Source: Cyclobacterium lianum (GTDB lineage Bacteria > Bacteroidota > Bacteroidia > Cytophagales > Cyclobacteriaceae). From it: a DNA stretch of 64,000 bases. Both the position numbers and the translations under genes were made by a program. Under the pieces are notes generated by a model. The model made no database searches. It saw only the letters and a program-made list of their open reading frames with translations, and was not told the origin of the DNA. This document shows positions 44,787 to 54,477 of the stretch, one piece after another (the first letter of the stretch is position 1; the number at the start of each line of letters is the position of its first letter). The stretch spans positions 186,001 through 250,000 of the forward strand of contig NZ_FRCY01000005.1 in NCBI RefSeq assembly GCF_900143075.1. The letters are read 5' to 3'.

Positions 44787-46469
44787 TCAGCCCTTTTCAT
44801 ATTTCCTTTTTCTGAAAAGATACTGCAGATAGCCCAACAAGAGTATTGTCACGACCGGAAAAACGACGTTAATGAATTGCCAAAGCGTTTTTTGCTGCCT
44901 GATCTTCACCTTATTCAGGGGTCGGATTTGGTAGTCCTTTCTTTTGGCCGCCATGATACCATCCGGATCAACCAGGTAGTTGACCGCATGTTGCAAAAAC
45001 TCCCTGTTGGCGGTTATATTTTCTGAAAAGGGGTTCATACCCAGTGGCAGGGGCTGCTCCTCGCCGGGATCAATCCAGCTTTTTATGACACCGGCATCAC
45101 CGGACACCAGGATCCTGCCGGAACTGCCCTCCGGAAGAAACAGATCTTCATCAAACTCATCCGGCACAAAACGGTTTTTGAAGAAGGAAGTAAAATTTCC
45201 TTCAAGAAGGTATACCAGGGGCAGGCTGCCAGAAGTAAAGGAAGTTACATCGGGTTCAGCAGACATGTCCTCAAAAGCCACTCTCACCGGTGCACTGAGC
45301 CTTTTGCTGTAAACGCTACTGAATATTAGTGGAGTTTTTCTCACCCCATCTGCTTTTACTGTATCGAGGGTGCTCGCAAAGCGAAACTGGACCTGATCGA
45401 GCCCCTTGGTAACGGGATGGTCGGCCATCTTACCTGCCTGTATATAAAATGGCCATGGCAGGGGAACAATCTGGGACTGATCTCCAAACTCTCCGGCCAC
45501 TACGGGGTGGTAGCCAAAGTTCAGATCCTGAATCAGGTCATTGTTGATGCGTATACCATAGCGGAACAACATATCGTCCAACCCTGTATCAAACGGCATG
45601 GCTACCGTACCATCACCCCCTGCTTTTTCCAGATCTACCGCCAGTTTATCTACAAAAAACAACAGGTTTCCCCCATACATCAGGTATTGATCAAGCAGGT
45701 ATTTTTCCCTTTCACCATACGCCTCTCTGGGGCCTCCCACCAGTAAAGCTTCAAATGTCAACAGATCTTCCACCGATTTGGCTTGTTCAAAAGGCACCTT
45801 GTATACTTCATAATCCTCATTAAGTGCTTCTACCATTCCAAAACCATCATCCGGATCCATCTCACCTTGTCCCATGATGATGCCTACTGCTCTTTTGTCC
45901 CTCATATACAATCTCTTGATTGCCTGGCTGATTTCAAACTCCAGGTTTTCTATAGACAGGTTTAGGATCTCATCCGGGCCCATACCAGCCTCCCCTTTCA
46001 GCAGCAATACACCCAGTTCATAATTTGCACTTCGGAGAACTATACCTGGGAAAATCATTTTCGATGTTTGCGCGCCATCCTGCGTACTGTAAAGATTGGT
46101 AGGATTAATGCCATAAGCTGCCAGATCAAGTATATATTCTTCCCTGGCGCCCCCCTCCATTTGCAGGGGATCTTTGTACACGATATGGATGTCTTCATTG
46201 CTGTAGGCACGAAAAGTTTTGATGGTTTCCACGATGCCTTTTTGAAACCGCATCATCCCCGGGGGGAGCGCTCCGTTCAGCAATATTTCCACTTCGAGCG
46301 GACCGTCCATGCCTGCCAGTACTTCCTGCGTGGCCTCACCAATGGAATATCGCCCCTCTTCGGTGAGGTCCACCCTGAATTCCCACCATTGGCTCATCCC
46401 GAACCCGGTGAGCCATACCAGCGCTATGGCCAAAGCTCCAAATACAATATGACCGTACTTTTTACTCAT
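44787..46469 (-). CDS. gldG: Gliding-associated ABC transporter substrate-binding protein GldG
   Basis: 560 residues: an N-terminal TM helix (FGALAIALVWLTGFG), a large periplasmic domain of the IFT52/GldG type (DLTEEGRYSIGEATQEVLAG, then VGIIMGQGEMDPDDGFGMVE and ALLVGGPREAYGEREKYLLDQ) and a C-terminal TM helix (VVFPVVTILLLGYLQYLF) with a basic tail. With GldA and GldF it forms an ABC transporter required for gliding motility in some Flavobacteria. Its start overlaps gldF by eight bases; it is the last gene of the gldA-gldF-gldG operon. Confidence 0.93.
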   Translation of the reverse strand: MSKKYGHIVFGALAIALVWLTGFGMSQWWEFRVDLTEEGRYSIGEATQEVLAGMDGPLEVEILLNGALPPGMMRFQKGIVETIKTFRAYSNEDIHIVYKDPLQMEGGAREEYILDLAAYGINPTNLYSTQDGAQTSKMIFPGIVLRSANYELGVLLLKGEAGMGPDEILNLSIENLEFEISQAIKRLYMRDKRAVGIIMGQGEMDPDDGFGMVEALNEDYEVYKVPFEQAKSVEDLLTFEALLVGGPREAYGEREKYLLDQYLMYGGNLLFFVDKLAVDLEKAGGDGTVAMPFDTGLDDMLFRYGIRINNDLIQDLNFGYHPVVAGEFGDQSQIVPLPWPFYIQAGKMADHPVTKGLDQVQFRFASTLDTVKADGVRKTPLIFSSVYSKRLSAPVRVAFEDMSAEPDVTSFTSGSLPLVYLLEGNFTSFFKNRFVPDEFDEDLFLPEGSSGRILVSGDAGVIKSWIDPGEEQPLPLGMNPFSENITANREFLQHAVNYLVDPDGIMAAKRKDYQIRPLNKVKIRQQKTLWQFINVVFPVVTILLLGYLQYLFRKRKYEKG

Positions 46470-47184
46470 CTTGCTCGAATAAAATCCAGGTGAATATCAG
46501 CCAGGTCAGGATCATTTTTAAAAAATAAAATACATTCTCCGAATCGATTACTCCCCTTCCCATTTGTTCAAAGTGAAAACTGATCCCCAGGCCTTCGAGG
46601 GTCACTGCCCACTGTCCCGTAGTGAGGGCAGCCAGTGCACCGAGACCGCCATAGAGCAGGAAACAAATGAATACAGCAATCACAAAGGCTACTATCTGAT
46701 TGGAGGTAAGGGAGGAGCTGAATAGTCCGATGGCGGCAAAAAGGGCCGCTACCAGCAGCAAGCCAATATACGCTCCAAAGAAGCCGGCACTATCAATGTT
46801 GCCGACCGGATCACCCAACTGAACAATACTGAGGTAATAGATCAACGTGGGCAGTAGCGCAAAAAATACGAGGACCAGAGATGCAAAATACTTGGCCAGA
46901 ATGATTTGGTAGCTTCTGAGTGGGGAGGTCTTGAGCAGCTCCCATGTCCCCGATTTTTTTTCTTCTGCTACCATGCGCATGGTGATCGCGGGAAGCAGAA
47001 AAATGAATACGAAAGGAGTATAGCTAAACAAAGGATCCAGGTCAGCGTATCCATAATCCAATACACTGCTGCCCGGAAATACCCAGACAATCAGGCCCAG
47101 GGCTACCAGAAAGATGCTGGTAATCAGGTAGGCCGAAAGGTTGCTGAAAAATGCGTTCACTTCTTTAAAGAAAAGGCTCAACAT
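46462..47184 (-). CDS. gldF: Gliding-associated ABC transporter permease GldF
   Basis: 240 residues with about six transmembrane helices (e.g. YLITSIFLVALGLIVWVFPG, TPFVFIFLLPAITMRMVAEE, IVAFVIAVFICFLLYGGLG). MRMVAEEKKSGTWELLKTSPL is the coupling region typical of ABC-2 permeases of this type. It forms the membrane part of the Gld transporter with the GldA ATPase. It starts three bases after gldA and overlaps gldG. Confidence 0.94.
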   Translation of the reverse strand: MLSLFFKEVNAFFSNLSAYLITSIFLVALGLIVWVFPGSSVLDYGYADLDPLFSYTPFVFIFLLPAITMRMVAEEKKSGTWELLKTSPLRSYQIILAKYFASLVLVFFALLPTLIYYLSIVQLGDPVGNIDSAGFFGAYIGLLLVAALFAAIGLFSSSLTSNQIVAFVIAVFICFLLYGGLGALAALTTGQWAVTLEGLGISFHFEQMGRGVIDSENVFYFLKMILTWLIFTWILFEQDE

Positions 47185-47187
47185 ACC

Positions 47188-48096
47188 TTAATTGCGCGTT
47201 AGTTTGTAGAAAACTGCCTCCAGATTTTTGTCTTCCTGCCGGATGCTAACCAGATTTAGTTGCTTTGTCCGGATCAATTCCAATAATTCCTGCCTGAGAA
47301 CTTTGGGGTTATTGCAGGAAAACTCAATCTTACCGGCATCACGGAATGAAAAATCGCTGTATGCCATTCCTTCGAGCCAGGAGGCCTCCACCGGTTCTTC
47401 TGTCTCCATTATCAATTGTACATCGTCAGTATCGGATTTGAGGTGTTTGAGTAGATCCTGGGCTACGATTTTACCTTTATGGATGATCACCACCTTATCG
47501 CACAGGGCTTCGACCTCCTGCATGATATGCGTACTCAGGATCAGTGTTTTGTCTTTGCTTACTTCCCGGATCAACTGCCTGATTTCTACCAGCTGGTTGG
47601 GATCCAATCCGGATGTAGGTTCGTCGAGGATGATGATTTCGGGATCGTGCAGCAGACTCTTGGCCAGACCTACCCGCTGCCTGTACCCCTTGGATAGCAT
47701 ACCAATTTTCTTTGTCCGCTCTGCCATTAAGCCGCACTGCTCCATTACCAAACCAATTCTCTCCCGAAGTGTGCGCTTGTCCATCTGATACAATCCACCT
47801 ATAAAGGACAAAAATTCGGAAATGTACATTTCCGGATACAGGGGGTTATGTTCCGGAAGGTATCCGATCAATTTGCTCACCGCCTTGTGATGCCGGTCTA
47901 CAGGGATATCCTTGATCAGAACTTCACCGGAATCCGCGCTGAGGTACCCGGTCAGTATCTTCATGGTAGTGGATTTCCCGGCACCATTCGGCCCCAGAAA
48001 ACCCAGCACCTGGCCAGGGTTGGCTTGAAAGCTTACCTCCTTCAAAACCTGCTGATGACCGAAACTTTTGGAAAGCTGGCGGATGAATATGGACAT
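47188..48096 (-). CDS. gldA: Gliding-associated ABC transporter ATP-binding protein GldA
   Basis: 302 residues. Walker A is GPNGAGKSTTMKILTGYL, the signature motif LSKGYRQRVGLAKSLL, Walker B IIILDEPTSGLDPNQ and the H-loop LILSTHIMQEVEAL. The C-terminal ~80 residues form the accessory domain found in ABC-2 type ATPases. In Flavobacterium johnsoniae gldA is encoded apart from gldFG; here all three are contiguous and co-directional. First gene of the operon; its promoter should lie in the 251-base gap upstream. Confidence 0.93.
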   Translation of the reverse strand: MSIFIRQLSKSFGHQQVLKEVSFQANPGQVLGFLGPNGAGKSTTMKILTGYLSADSGEVLIKDIPVDRHHKAVSKLIGYLPEHNPLYPEMYISEFLSFIGGLYQMDKRTLRERIGLVMEQCGLMAERTKKIGMLSKGYRQRVGLAKSLLHDPEIIILDEPTSGLDPNQLVEIRQLIREVSKDKTLILSTHIMQEVEALCDKVVIIHKGKIVAQDLLKHLKSDTDDVQLIMETEEPVEASWLEGMAYSDFSFRDAGKIEFSCNNPKVLRQELLELIRTKQLNLVSIRQEDKNLEAVFYKLTRN

Positions 48097-48347
48097 GTCA
48101 GCAAACAGCGATTAAATGAATGTACTGGTTTCGGCATTAAGTCCGGGAAACTTAGTCCGCACCTGTCTACCTGGATAGGAAACGAGCATCTATGGCAAAT
48201 CTTGTCTGGCCGGGGTAAAAGAATATCAGAGACTGCCCTCACCCGCTGTACTTACCTGGCTACGGCCTGACCCGCCTGCAAAGGCCAATCAACCTGAATC
48301 GGGAGGAGCAGAACAATGATGCCAGACAGCCTCTGAAAATAAATGAT

Positions 48348-49547
48348 TTATGGCTCCAGCGCTTTCACCCCCGGAAGCACCTTGCCTTCCATAAGTTCGA
48401 GCAAAGCTCCGCCACCCGTAGACACAAACGATACACTTTCTCCAAAGCCAAATTTATTCACCGCAGCGGCTGAATCTCCTCCTCCTATCAGGGTAAAAGC
48501 TCCCTTCCCGGTGGCCTCTACAACAGCCTCTGCGATGGCTTTTGTACCCCCTTCAAAACTACTCATTTCGAACACTCCCATGGGACCATTCCACAACACT
48601 GTCTTGGATGACAGGATTACTTCTGCGAACTTCTTTCTGCTCTCTGGCCCGATATCCAGGCCCATCCAGCCGTCAGGAATTTCACCTTTTCGCGCCGTGC
48701 CCTGTTCTGCATCATTGGCAAAAGCTTTGCTGATCACGGCATCTGCAGGCAGATAAAGATTGACATTTCTCTTCTTTGCCTTTTCCACCAGCTCAAGGGC
48801 CAACTCCATCTTGTCCTCTTCGAGCAGAGAATCACCGATATTACCTCCCTGCGCCTTGGCAAATGTGTAGGACATGCCTCCACCGATGATCAGGTTGTCT
48901 ACCTTATCCAGCAATTTATCGATCAGCAATATCTTATCGGAAATTTTGGCCCCACCCATGATGGCCGTGAATGGCCTTTCCGGCTCTCCCAATACTTTTT
49001 CCGCATTTTTCAATTCTGCATTCATCAGGTAGCCTGCAACTTTATCGTTAAAATACTCTGCCACGACTGCCGTAGAGGCATGGGCTCTGTGCGCAGTTCC
49101 AAATGCATCGTTGACATAAATATCCCCCAACCTTGCCAGTTTGGAGGCAAACTCCTTGTCTCCTTTTTCTTCTTCTTTGTAAAACCTCAGGTTTTCTAAA
49201 AGCAATACATCGCCGGGATTTAACCCTGCCGCCAACTGACTGGCTTCCTGACCGATACAATCTTTGGCAAATTGCACTGATAAATCCAGGCCTTTATTCA
49301 GATCCGTAATCACATGGCGCAGAGAAAATTTATCTTCCGGACCGGATTTGGGTCTTCCAAGGTGAGACATCAGGATCACTGCTCCTCCGTCTTTTAATAT
49401 TTTTTTAATGGTAGGCAGGGCCGAAATGATCCGGGTGTCGTCTGTAACATTAAATTTATCATCCAGGGGTACATTAAAATCTACCCTTATCAGGGCTTTT
49501 TTTCCCTTAAAATCAACGTTATCCACAATTTTTATTCTCTCATTCAT
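48348..49547 (-). CDS. pgk: Phosphoglycerate kinase
   Basis: Transfers phosphate between 1,3-bisphosphoglycerate and ADP in glycolysis. The 399-residue product from ATG 49547 ([16 protein letters not shown]) fits the family length; an upstream ATG at 49574 would add nine atypical residues. Signatures are [43 protein letters not shown] (IYVNDAFG), [10 protein letters not shown] and [16 protein letters not shown]. It is cytoplasmic, and lies 38 bases beyond the end of the Sua5-type gene in a leftward run. Confidence 0.98.
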   Translation of the reverse strand: MNERIKIVDNVDFKGKKALIRVDFNVPLDDKFNVTDDTRIISALPTIKKILKDGGAVILMSHLGRPKSGPEDKFSLRHVITDLNKGLDLSVQFAKDCIGQEASQLAAGLNPGDVLLLENLRFYKEEEKGDKEFASKLARLGDIYVNDAFGTAHRAHASTAVVAEYFNDKVAGYLMNAELKNAEKVLGEPERPFTAIMGGAKISDKILLIDKLLDKVDNLIIGGGMSYTFAKAQGGNIGDSLLEEDKMELALELVEKAKKRNVNLYLPADAVISKAFANDAEQGTARKGEIPDGWMGLDIGPESRKKFAEVILSSKTVLWNGPMGVFEMSSFEGGTKAIAEAVVEATGKGAFTLIGGGDSAAAVNKFGFGESVSFVSTGGGALLELMEGKVLPGVKALEP

Positions 49548-49585
49548 AAGTTGTAGGTTTTTAAAGTTCTTCAAAAATAAGCATT

Positions 49586-50551
49586 TTATCTGGCAGAAGC
49601 CCGCCGCAGACGGTCATTTATCGCCTTACCCAAGTGAATTTCGGGAAGTTCCTCGGCCAGAATGATTTCCGCATTGCTGCTGTCCAAAGCCCTCATGGCA
49701 GAAAACAGGTTTCTTGCAGCTTCATCATAGTCCCCCTCCGGACTCAGTGCATATTGCAATTCCGAAGGCTGTTCGGGAAATGACCGCTGGAAGGACAAAA
49801 CTGCAAAAACAATTCCCTTCTGCCGATGGCTCTCAATCAATTCGTCCAGATGACCAAGTAGCAGCGGCTTTCTGGGTGCATAGTGGCTTTTCAGCATGCC
49901 TGGAGATTTGGGGTTGCTGCTGGACTGAGGTAATATCAACACCTTCCCTACAACAGATTCAATATCCTGTACGGAGGTACCTCCCAGACGATAAATGACC
50001 ACCTGGCCCTGTTCCATACCTACTATGGTGCTTTCAAGGCCGATATCGCAGGCACCACCATCCAGAATATAGGGCACTTGGCCTCCCAGCTGGTCCTGCA
50101 CGTGCTGGGCTGAAGTGGGACTGATATAGCCAAACGGATTGGCGCTTGGTGCTGCGAGTGGAAAATCCAGCCGATGTAGTAATTTTCGGGTCAGCGGATG
50201 TCTGGGCACCCTGACGCCTACCGTATCCAGGCCACTCGTTACCAAATCGGAGATCATGTCCTTTTTTGGCAGCAACAGGGTAAGCGGACCCGGCCAGAAC
50301 TTTTGTGCAAGCTGTTCCAGCTCCTCAGGTATTGCGTCAACATATGCCCTTACCTGATCAATATCCCTCAGGTGTATGATCAGGGGATCAAAACTGGGCC
50401 TTTGTTTGGTTTTGAATATGTCCAGGACTGCGCCCTCGTCCAGGGCGTTTCCAGCCAGCCCATATACCGTTTCGGTAGGTATGGCCACCAGCTTCCCCGA
50501 ACTAAGTAGGGAGGCTGCTTTTTTTATGTCCTTTCCTATCTCTGCCATCAT
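49586..50551 (-). CDS. L-threonylcarbamoyladenylate synthase, Sua5 type
   Basis: Makes threonylcarbamoyl-AMP from threonine, bicarbonate and ATP for the t6A modification of tRNA. The 321-residue product has the YrdC domain ([67 protein letters not shown]) and a C-terminal Sua5 domain (~220-321) beginning after [15 protein letters not shown]. The two-domain form matches Sua5 rather than TsaC. Its start overlaps the stop of the TPR gene (ATGA), so translation is coupled. Confidence 0.95.
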   Translation of the reverse strand: MMAEIGKDIKKAASLLSSGKLVAIPTETVYGLAGNALDEGAVLDIFKTKQRPSFDPLIIHLRDIDQVRAYVDAIPEELEQLAQKFWPGPLTLLLPKKDMISDLVTSGLDTVGVRVPRHPLTRKLLHRLDFPLAAPSANPFGYISPTSAQHVQDQLGGQVPYILDGGACDIGLESTIVGMEQGQVVIYRLGGTSVQDIESVVGKVLILPQSSSNPKSPGMLKSHYAPRKPLLLGHLDELIESHRQKGIVFAVLSFQRSFPEQPSELQYALSPEGDYDEAARNLFSAMRALDSSNAEIILAEELPEIHLGKAINDRLRRASAR

Positions 50552-51261
50552 TCCTGACAGAAATCATCAATCCACTCTTTCGCCTGAGTGTATCCCAGCG
50601 AAAGCGCCATTTTCAATTGGGTACAACCTGCTTCCTTGTTTCCCAAAGCACTCATTTCGGTCACCCCAAGCAGGTAGTAGGCTGCTGCGTTTCGCTTATC
50701 CAACCTGACCACCTCATTCAGGCTGGTTATCGCATTGAGCGGATCATTGTTTCCCAATTGGGCCTTTGCCTTGTTAAAAAGTACCCGGGTATCTTCTGGA
50801 TTTGCCTGAAGGGCCATGTCGAAATCTACAAGTGCATCGTCATACATTTCCAGGCCCAGCAAGGCCAGGCCCCGGTTGTAATAGATGTCCGGCTGATTAA
50901 AATCCAGGCCATTTGCCCGGTTGTAATCATACAGGGCTTCTTTATATGCCTCCTTTTCCATAAAGGCATTCCCCCTGTTAAAATAGGGCTTGTAATTGCT
51001 GCTATCCAGTTCTATGGATTCGCTAAAAGAATCTATGGCTTTATCCCATTGAGCCAATTCAAAAAAAGCTACGCCACGCGCGTTATACGCCGAGGGAAAG
51101 TTTGCTTCTGTTTCAATAACCCGGTCAAAGTATTCAATGGCCTGATTGTACTCTTGTTTTTCCAAAGCCGCCACCCCGGCATCAAAAAGCTCTTCCGCAG
51201 ATGGCTGGCAGGAGCTGATAAGGAGCAATAGGAGGGAAAACCTGAGAAGGTGATGTTGCAT
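50548..51261 (-). CDS. TPR-repeat lipoprotein
   Basis: 237 residues from ATG 51261, a lipoprotein signal (LLRFSLLLLLISSC) and then about five tetratricopeptide repeats (ALEKQEYNQAIEYFDRVIE, ELAQWDKAIDSFSESIEL, EALYDYNRANGLD, MYDDALVDFDMALQ), a protein-protein interaction scaffold at the envelope. A TTG six codons upstream is in frame, but it coincides with a -7 promoter element (51277-51284), so the ATG is the likely start. It ends EWIDDFCQE. Function unknown. Confidence 0.88.
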   Translation of the reverse strand: MQHHLLRFSLLLLLISSCQPSAEELFDAGVAALEKQEYNQAIEYFDRVIETEANFPSAYNARGVAFFELAQWDKAIDSFSESIELDSSNYKPYFNRGNAFMEKEAYKEALYDYNRANGLDFNQPDIYYNRGLALLGLEMYDDALVDFDMALQANPEDTRVLFNKAKAQLGNNDPLNAITSLNEVVRLDKRNAAAYYLLGVTEMSALGNKEAGCTQLKMALSLGYTQAKEWIDDFCQE

Positions 51262-51276
51262 TTTCGATTTTTTTTG

Positions 51277-51284
51277 CAAAGATA
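51277..51284 (-). promoter_or_regulatory. -7 element upstream of the TPR lipoprotein gene
   Basis: On the minus strand TATCTTTG matches TAnnTTTG exactly, with the start ATG 16 bases downstream. It decides the start of the TPR gene and may drive the TPR-Sua5-pgk group separately from the genes upstream. Confidence 0.5.
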
Positions 51285-51345
51285 AGGATTACCTGCTTGA
51301 GCATCCCTATAAATCCGGCACAAAAACCCAAAGCCGGACGAGAGC

Positions 51346-51897
51346 CTAAAGGAGAATTTCCGACCTGCTGGTTTTTTCCAGCATTCTGAGGATGGAACCT
51401 TCATGGCCTACCAATTCGGCCGTCATGTCAAAACCTACCCAGGCAAGGTCTTTACTCTCCGGACTGATGACCAGCGGCTCGTCCATTTCTGCTTCGATCA
51501 GAAACCGGACATCGTAATGGAAATGCCGGGGCTCTGTACCATAGGCTGGAATAACATGCCGGTCCAGGTCGAAGATAAAACGATCGACCAGCCTGAGCGA
51601 AGTCAATCCACTTTCCTCCCGGGCTTCGTTCATGGCTACCTCCATCAGATTTTCATTCCCATCAGCATGCCCTCCCAATTGTAACCATTTCTGTAATTTA
51701 CGATGCAGGGTCAGCAGCGTATGTGTCCGCCTTCGGTTTACAATCCAGGCTGAAGCAGTGAAATGACCTTCTTTTCTATCCCTGCTAAAAGCCCGGGGAT
51801 CATCCAGAAGGGTCAAAAAATCCGGCACCATGGCCTTTTCTTCATCGAAAGGGGTGCGGTAATTACCGATAAATTTTTTCAATAGTATGCTATCCAT
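51346..51897 (-). CDS. NUDIX hydrolase
   Basis: 183 residues. The NUDIX box is readable as GGHADGNENLMEVAMNEARE, continuing EESGL (GX5EX7REUXEEXGU pattern). LLTLHRKLQKWLQLGGH precedes it, and the N-terminal ~40 residues (FIGNYRTPFDEEKAMVPDFL) form an added helix. It hydrolyses nucleoside diphosphates linked to another moiety; the substrate is unknown. It lies five bases downstream of the unknown gene that overlaps recQ, in the same leftward run. Confidence 0.93.
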   Translation of the reverse strand: MDSILLKKFIGNYRTPFDEEKAMVPDFLTLLDDPRAFSRDRKEGHFTASAWIVNRRRTHTLLTLHRKLQKWLQLGGHADGNENLMEVAMNEAREESGLTSLRLVDRFIFDLDRHVIPAYGTEPRHFHYDVRFLIEAEMDEPLVISPESKDLAWVGFDMTAELVGHEGSILRMLEKTSRSEILL

Positions 51898-51902
51898 ATT
51901 TC

Positions 51903-52490
51903 TTAATCTGCATTGAACAATTGATCCATAAACCGATCGAAGGGTGCTGCTTTCAGGTACAAGCGATCGGCATATACCGTGACCAGCACTTTCAGATAAT
52001 TGGGTCTGTTGTTAAGAGAAATTTTTTCCAGGCTGATGTTTCCAAATAATTGATCAATCTTCTTTTCCAAATCTGCTGCTGCCAGGGGAGGCTTGAAATA
52101 ATACCGCTCTGTGACTTTTACAAGCTCATGTTCCACTTCTATTTTGCGATCCAGGCTTACTTTTCTGTAACCAAGCCCCAGTACCCCCTGCCCCAGACCA
52201 ACAAATAACCTGGAAAAATCATCCTTTGTCAATGGCGCCTGAAACGTCACAGCAAATCCATTCGCATAAGGTGATTGCAATACGTGCACTTCCGGCGCTT
52301 TGTTGACCCCTGCCTTTTTCAAATGGAAGTTGTCGTAAACACTTTTCAAAACTGATTTTCCATCGGGTGAATTCATCCAATCGACCGCATTTCTCTCTTC
52401 GTCAGGGGAGATGGTGAAATTCTCCCTAATCGCCAATTTACGGTTTTTTTCGGGAAACAATCCGCCCAACAAATCGTCAATAAATTTCAT
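51903..52490 (-). CDS. Conserved-looking protein of unknown function
   Basis: 195 residues, no signal peptide or membrane helix. An acidic/helical N-terminus (FIDDLLGGLFPEKNRKLA) precedes an alpha/beta domain with VHVLQSPYANGFAVTFQAPL, FSRLFVGLGQGVLGLGYRKV and KVTERYYFKPPLA, ending FMDQLFNAD. I do not recognise the family. Its start overlaps the recQ stop by four bases (ATGA), so the two are made together; a role linked to DNA helicase or repair is possible but only from position. Confidence 0.7.
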   Translation of the reverse strand: MKFIDDLLGGLFPEKNRKLAIRENFTISPDEERNAVDWMNSPDGKSVLKSVYDNFHLKKAGVNKAPEVHVLQSPYANGFAVTFQAPLTKDDFSRLFVGLGQGVLGLGYRKVSLDRKIEVEHELVKVTERYYFKPPLAAADLEKKIDQLFGNISLEKISLNNRPNYLKVLVTVYADRLYLKAAPFDRFMDQLFNAD

Positions 52491-54409
52491 TTGATTCTGA
52501 TTTTTCCATTTTCTCCAGTAGCAATCAAGCCCTCGTCTTCCATTTCCCTGATCAAACCTACCGTATCCTCATTTAATTTCTCTCCAGCCAGCTCTATCAA
52601 TTCCTGCATAGAAAACGCTTCTCCCTCCGCTAAAGTTTTAAGTATTTTTTCGCCCAGTCTTTTGTTGACGATGCCTGCCTCCTTTTCCTTCTTCCTTTGT
52701 AGACAGACATCACAAATATCACAGGTAAAATCATTCTTTTCCCCGAAATAGTTTAAGATAAATGAAGTACGGCAAATTTTGTCATTTTTCACATATGCAA
52801 TCATCTCGACCGCCTTTTCCCTGGCTCGTGCCCTTCTGAGGGCTATTCTTTTTTTATTCAAGGGTAGGGTACCCGCATCTAATCTGGGAGTCAAAAATGT
52901 CACCTGAGGCTGGTCCTTTTTCCCCGAGTATGCCGCCAGTCCAAGTTCTTCCAGCTTTCTAAGCATCTTTATTACTTCCTTTTCAGAGCATTGAAGCAAT
53001 CGGGCAATCTCGCTTTCCTGAATTCTTATGTAATTGACAAACAGCTCTCCTCCGTAGCGTCTGAGCAACAGTTTGATCAGTGGATCTAGCGAAGCGTAGG
53101 CTATCTGAGCTTCATACAGCCTGGTCTGGGACACCAGAAAATGCAACGTGGAAGGCAGGAAAACGCTTTCAGAAAACAAGAGCAAGTCTTCCTCTTGCAG
53201 CACCTTGATGGCATTGTAGGCCAATTTAACATCCAGTGAATAGGTATTGGTAAAAACCAAAAAATCAAAATCAAAACTGCTCATCTGGGCGCTGCCTACG
53301 GCTATTCGGTAATAATTGGCCAGACATTGGTACACACGCCTGATGGTATCCTCCGGCGGATAGGCCATTTCGGCCGTTTCAGTAAGTGCCAGGCAATCCT
53401 GTTCCCGGACCAGCAATACGGCATATGCCTTGATACCATCTCGTCCGGCCCGTCCTGCCTCCTGATAGTAGTTTTCGAGATTTTCGGGGAGATCCAGGTG
53501 CAAAACCACCCGTACATCCGGTTTATCTATCCCCATTCCAAAAGCATTGGTAGCTACCATGACGCGTTTTTTTCCCTTAATCCAATCTACCTGCCGCTGG
53601 TTACGGACGGCCTGGTCCAGACCAGCATGGTAATAGGTGGCTGCAATGCCCAACCTTTGGAGTTGCCCGGCGGTCTCTTTGGTTCCTTTCCTGCTTCGCA
53701 AATAGATGATAGCACTACCCGGGACCTTCTGCAAAATAGCCACTGCCTGTTCAAGCTTATTCTCTGCCCACCGGACCACATAGGATAGATTGGATCGTGC
53801 AAACGACTGTACAAATACCGCAGGATTTTTTAATTCCAGCTTGTCCAGAATATCCTGCCTCACGTCCAATGTGGCCGAGGCGGTAAGGGCAATGACGGGG
53901 ACGTCTGGCGCCAGTTCCCTGAGAGAAGCGATTTCCAGATATGCCGGCCTGAAATCATAGCCCCATTGGGAAATACAATGTGCCTCATCTACTGCGATCA
54001 GGTTGACATTCATTTTCTTAAACCGCTCAATGAAAATATCGGTTTTCAACCGCTCGGGTGACACATAGAGAAATTTATAGTCTCCATATACACAGTTGTC
54101 CAGCAGTATGTCGATTTCCTGCTTTTTCATGCCCGAATGGACGGCCATTGCCTTGATCCCCTTATTGCGCAATTGGTCCACCTGGTCTTTCATCAATGCG
54201 ATGAGCGGGCTGATGACCAGGCAAATCCCCGGGCTTATCAAGGACGGCACCTGAAAACAGATGGATTTGCCACCCCCGGTAGGCATCAATGCCAGGGTAT
54301 CCCGCTTCCGCAGGGCTGAAAGCACGATTTCTTCCTGCAGTGGCCTGAAGTCCTGGTAGCCGAAATACTCTTTCAGCGTAGCGATCGCTGCTGTTTTCAT
54401 TTGGTCCAT
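52487..54409 (-). CDS. recQ: ATP-dependent DNA helicase RecQ
   Basis: 3'-5' helicase for recombination and repair. 640 residues: Walker A ALMPTGGGKSICFQVPSL, DEAH box NLIAVDEAHCISQWGYDF, motif V/VI VATNAFGMGIDKPDVR and YYQEAGRAGRDG, then the RQC zinc region with four cysteines (CRTSFIL ... FTCDICDVC) and a winged helix. There is no HRDC domain at the C-terminus, so it is one of the shorter bacterial RecQ forms. The start could be ATG 54409 or three codons later. It is followed by an overlapping unknown gene. Confidence 0.96.
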   Translation of the reverse strand: MDQMKTAAIATLKEYFGYQDFRPLQEEIVLSALRKRDTLALMPTGGGKSICFQVPSLISPGICLVISPLIALMKDQVDQLRNKGIKAMAVHSGMKKQEIDILLDNCVYGDYKFLYVSPERLKTDIFIERFKKMNVNLIAVDEAHCISQWGYDFRPAYLEIASLRELAPDVPVIALTASATLDVRQDILDKLELKNPAVFVQSFARSNLSYVVRWAENKLEQAVAILQKVPGSAIIYLRSRKGTKETAGQLQRLGIAATYYHAGLDQAVRNQRQVDWIKGKKRVMVATNAFGMGIDKPDVRVVLHLDLPENLENYYQEAGRAGRDGIKAYAVLLVREQDCLALTETAEMAYPPEDTIRRVYQCLANYYRIAVGSAQMSSFDFDFLVFTNTYSLDVKLAYNAIKVLQEEDLLLFSESVFLPSTLHFLVSQTRLYEAQIAYASLDPLIKLLLRRYGGELFVNYIRIQESEIARLLQCSEKEVIKMLRKLEELGLAAYSGKKDQPQVTFLTPRLDAGTLPLNKKRIALRRARAREKAVEMIAYVKNDKICRTSFILNYFGEKNDFTCDICDVCLQRKKEKEAGIVNKRLGEKILKTLAEGEAFSMQELIELAGEKLNEDTVGLIREMEDEGLIATGENGKIRIK

Positions 54410-54477
54410 ACCGGAATACCTGGAGATTTTCCCAATTGGGTTAAATTTTTTCCCAAATTAGTCTGCTTCGACACCAA

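Noticed and set aside
50617-51231. 204-codon open frame antisense to the TPR lipoprotein gene
   Set aside because: Mirrors the codon pattern of the TPR repeats and has no signal, motif or start context of its own.
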